Source: Methanoregula sp. PtaB.Bin085
GTDB lineage: Archaea > Halobacteriota > Methanomicrobia > Methanomicrobiales > Methanospirillaceae
Length of the DNA: 64,000 bases
Assembly: GCF_002067035.1 (NCBI RefSeq)
Contig: NZ_MVQB01000062.1
Location: 62,001-126,000, forward strand
Direction of reading: 5' to 3'
The notes beneath the pieces were generated by a model, which was given only the letters and a program-made list of their open reading frames with translations, made no database searches and was not told the DNA's origin. The position numbers were made by a program, and so were the translations under genes. This document shows, piece after piece, positions 63,215 through 64,000 of the stretch; positions within the stretch are counted from its first letter, which is position 1, and the number at the start of each line of letters is the position of its first letter.

Positions 63215-63240
63215 GCAGTTACAAATGGATGGAGCGTGCC

Positions 63241-63254
63241 CATATATTAATATA
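63241..63254. promoter_or_regulatory. Symmetric TATA region between the HTH regulator and tiaS
   Basis: CATATATTAATATA reads nearly the same on both strands. On the minus strand it is about 31 bp from the regulator start codon, a good leaderless distance. On the plus strand it is only about 12 bp from tiaS, too near for a normal promoter, so tiaS may use an upstream element such as TTACAAAT near 63220. Confidence 0.5.
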
Positions 63255-63257
63255 GAC

Positions 63258-64000
63258 ATGCTGATCGGGATCGATGATACGGATTCGCCGGCGGGCATGT
63301 GCACCACGTACCTCGGGGCAGTGCTCGCCCGCAGGCTCATCCGGGAGCACATGAGGGTGCGCGAGGCCCGGCTCGTCCGGCTCAATCCCAACGTGACGTT
63401 CAAGACCCGGGGCAACGCGGCAATCATGCTTGATGTCGATGGAGATCCGGACCGGGCATTCGCTATCGCGTCCGGCCTTGTGGAAGAGCTTGCCGATTTC
63501 TCCTGCAGCAACACCAATCCCGGCCTTGTTGTCTCGGAAACGAAACCGGATAGGGAGTTTTACCGGAAGGCAGTGACGGACTTCTGCACCATCGATGAAG
63601 CAACAGCCCTCCTTGAGGAAACCGGAGCCCGGTATCGCGGCTGGAAGAACCGGCGCGGCCTGATAGGCGCAACTGCAGCCGTGGCAAGCGAATTCCCTGA
63701 CAGGACATCAGAAATACTCGTCTACCGCGAGCCGGCACGGTTTGGCACACCGCGTACTGTTGATCGGCAGAGCCTGTTTGACGCGGAAACGGCAACGTTC
63801 CCCCATACATGGGACACCGTCGATACCATCAACGATGTCGTGGTCTGCGTCCCGCACACACCCGATCCGGTCCTGTTCGGCATCCGGGGCGAGAGCCCGC
63901 AGTGGGTGATGGCAGCCCGGCAGATGATCGAATCCGAGAAACCCGGCATCGAGCAGATCTGGGTGACCAATCAGGGCACTGATGCCCACCTGCTTTCCGG
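63258..64000 (+). CDS. tiaS: tRNA(Ile2) 2-agmatinylcytidine synthetase TiaS, 3' end cut
   Basis: The first about 247 residues of TiaS. LIGIDDTDSPAGMCTTYLGAVLARRL at the start is the conserved nucleotide-binding region of this family. FKTRGNAA and SCSNTNPGLVV follow. TiaS attaches agmatine to C34 of tRNA-Ile(CAU), letting archaea read AUA codons. The gene runs off the window end, and C-terminal OB and zinc domains are not seen. Confidence 0.93.
   Translation, partial: MLIGIDDTDSPAGMCTTYLGAVLARRLIREHMRVREARLVRLNPNVTFKTRGNAAIMLDVDGDPDRAFAIASGLVEELADFSCSNTNPGLVVSETKPDREFYRKAVTDFCTIDEATALLEETGARYRGWKNRRGLIGATAAVASEFPDRTSEILVYREPARFGTPRTVDRQSLFDAETATFPHTWDTVDTINDVVVCVPHTPDPVLFGIRGESPQWVMAARQMIESEKPGIEQIWVTNQGTDAHLLS

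Overview
The window reads as chromosomal DNA of a methanogenic euryarchaeon, most likely Methanomicrobiales and closest in feel to the Methanoregula group. Archaeal hallmarks are RNA polymerase subunits E' and E'', aIF2-gamma, ribosomal proteins S24e, S27ae and L40e, a thermosome, AglB, TiaS, a Kae1-Bud32 fusion and GTP-dependent dephospho-CoA kinase. Methanogen flavour comes from a coenzyme F390 synthetase-type ligase, four-subunit pyruvate:ferredoxin oxidoreductase, archaeal FAD synthetase and several small methanogen-type families. Promoters are archaeal TATA boxes and some messages look leaderless. No species name can be proved from the sequence alone.

Layout. 1-2.3 kb: a cut HAD phosphatase, an orphan SPPY-type DNA methyltransferase and a GATC-rich palindromic repeat region. 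2.3-6.1 kb: sufC-sufB, pcm, a cyclase-family hydrolase and an unknown gene. 6.1-16 kb: a UDP-GlcNAc and N-glycosylation cluster (glmM, two GlmU-like genes, glmS, an acyltransferase, a glycosyltransferase, aglB). 16-22.6 kb: information processing (aIF2-gamma, PIN protein, rpoE1, spt4, dephospho-CoA kinase, S24e, S27ae, Kae1-Bud32, XTP pyrophosphatase, L40e). 22.7-26 kb: HtpX and a PAS/TPR response regulator. 26.2-33.4 kb: two tRNAs, a GACCCCCC repeat cluster and a more accessory stretch (transglutaminase-like, duplicated small protein, F390 synthetase plus archaellin-like protein, SAM methyltransferase, peptide-type radical SAM enzyme, small zinc proteins). 33.6-40.2 kb: complete trpEGDCFBA operon. 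40.2-48.9 kb: housekeeping genes (YkgJ-like, ArsC, TruA, PHP, DHPS-related, parvulin, acetolactate decarboxylase, JAMM, RibL, DUF2284, antiporter and regulator). 49-59 kb: a nine-PAS sensor kinase, a 5'-nucleotidase and porBACD. 59-64 kb: a cupredoxin-like lipoprotein, thermosome, an HTH regulator and the start of tiaS.

How genes work together. GlmS, GlmM and GlmU-like enzymes make UDP-GlcNAc, which the downstream transferases and AglB can use for N-glycans. Trp genes are chained mostly by ATGA overlaps. The por genes make one enzyme linking acetyl-CoA and pyruvate. No CRISPR array, rRNA or obvious insertion sequence was seen. The strongest novelty leads are the GATC-rich palindromic region beside an orphan methyltransferase, inverted-repeat operators at the methyltransferase, radical SAM and thermosome promoters, the GACCCCCC cluster behind the tRNAs, and a PIN protein whose catalytic Asp is kept only with a non-canonical start.
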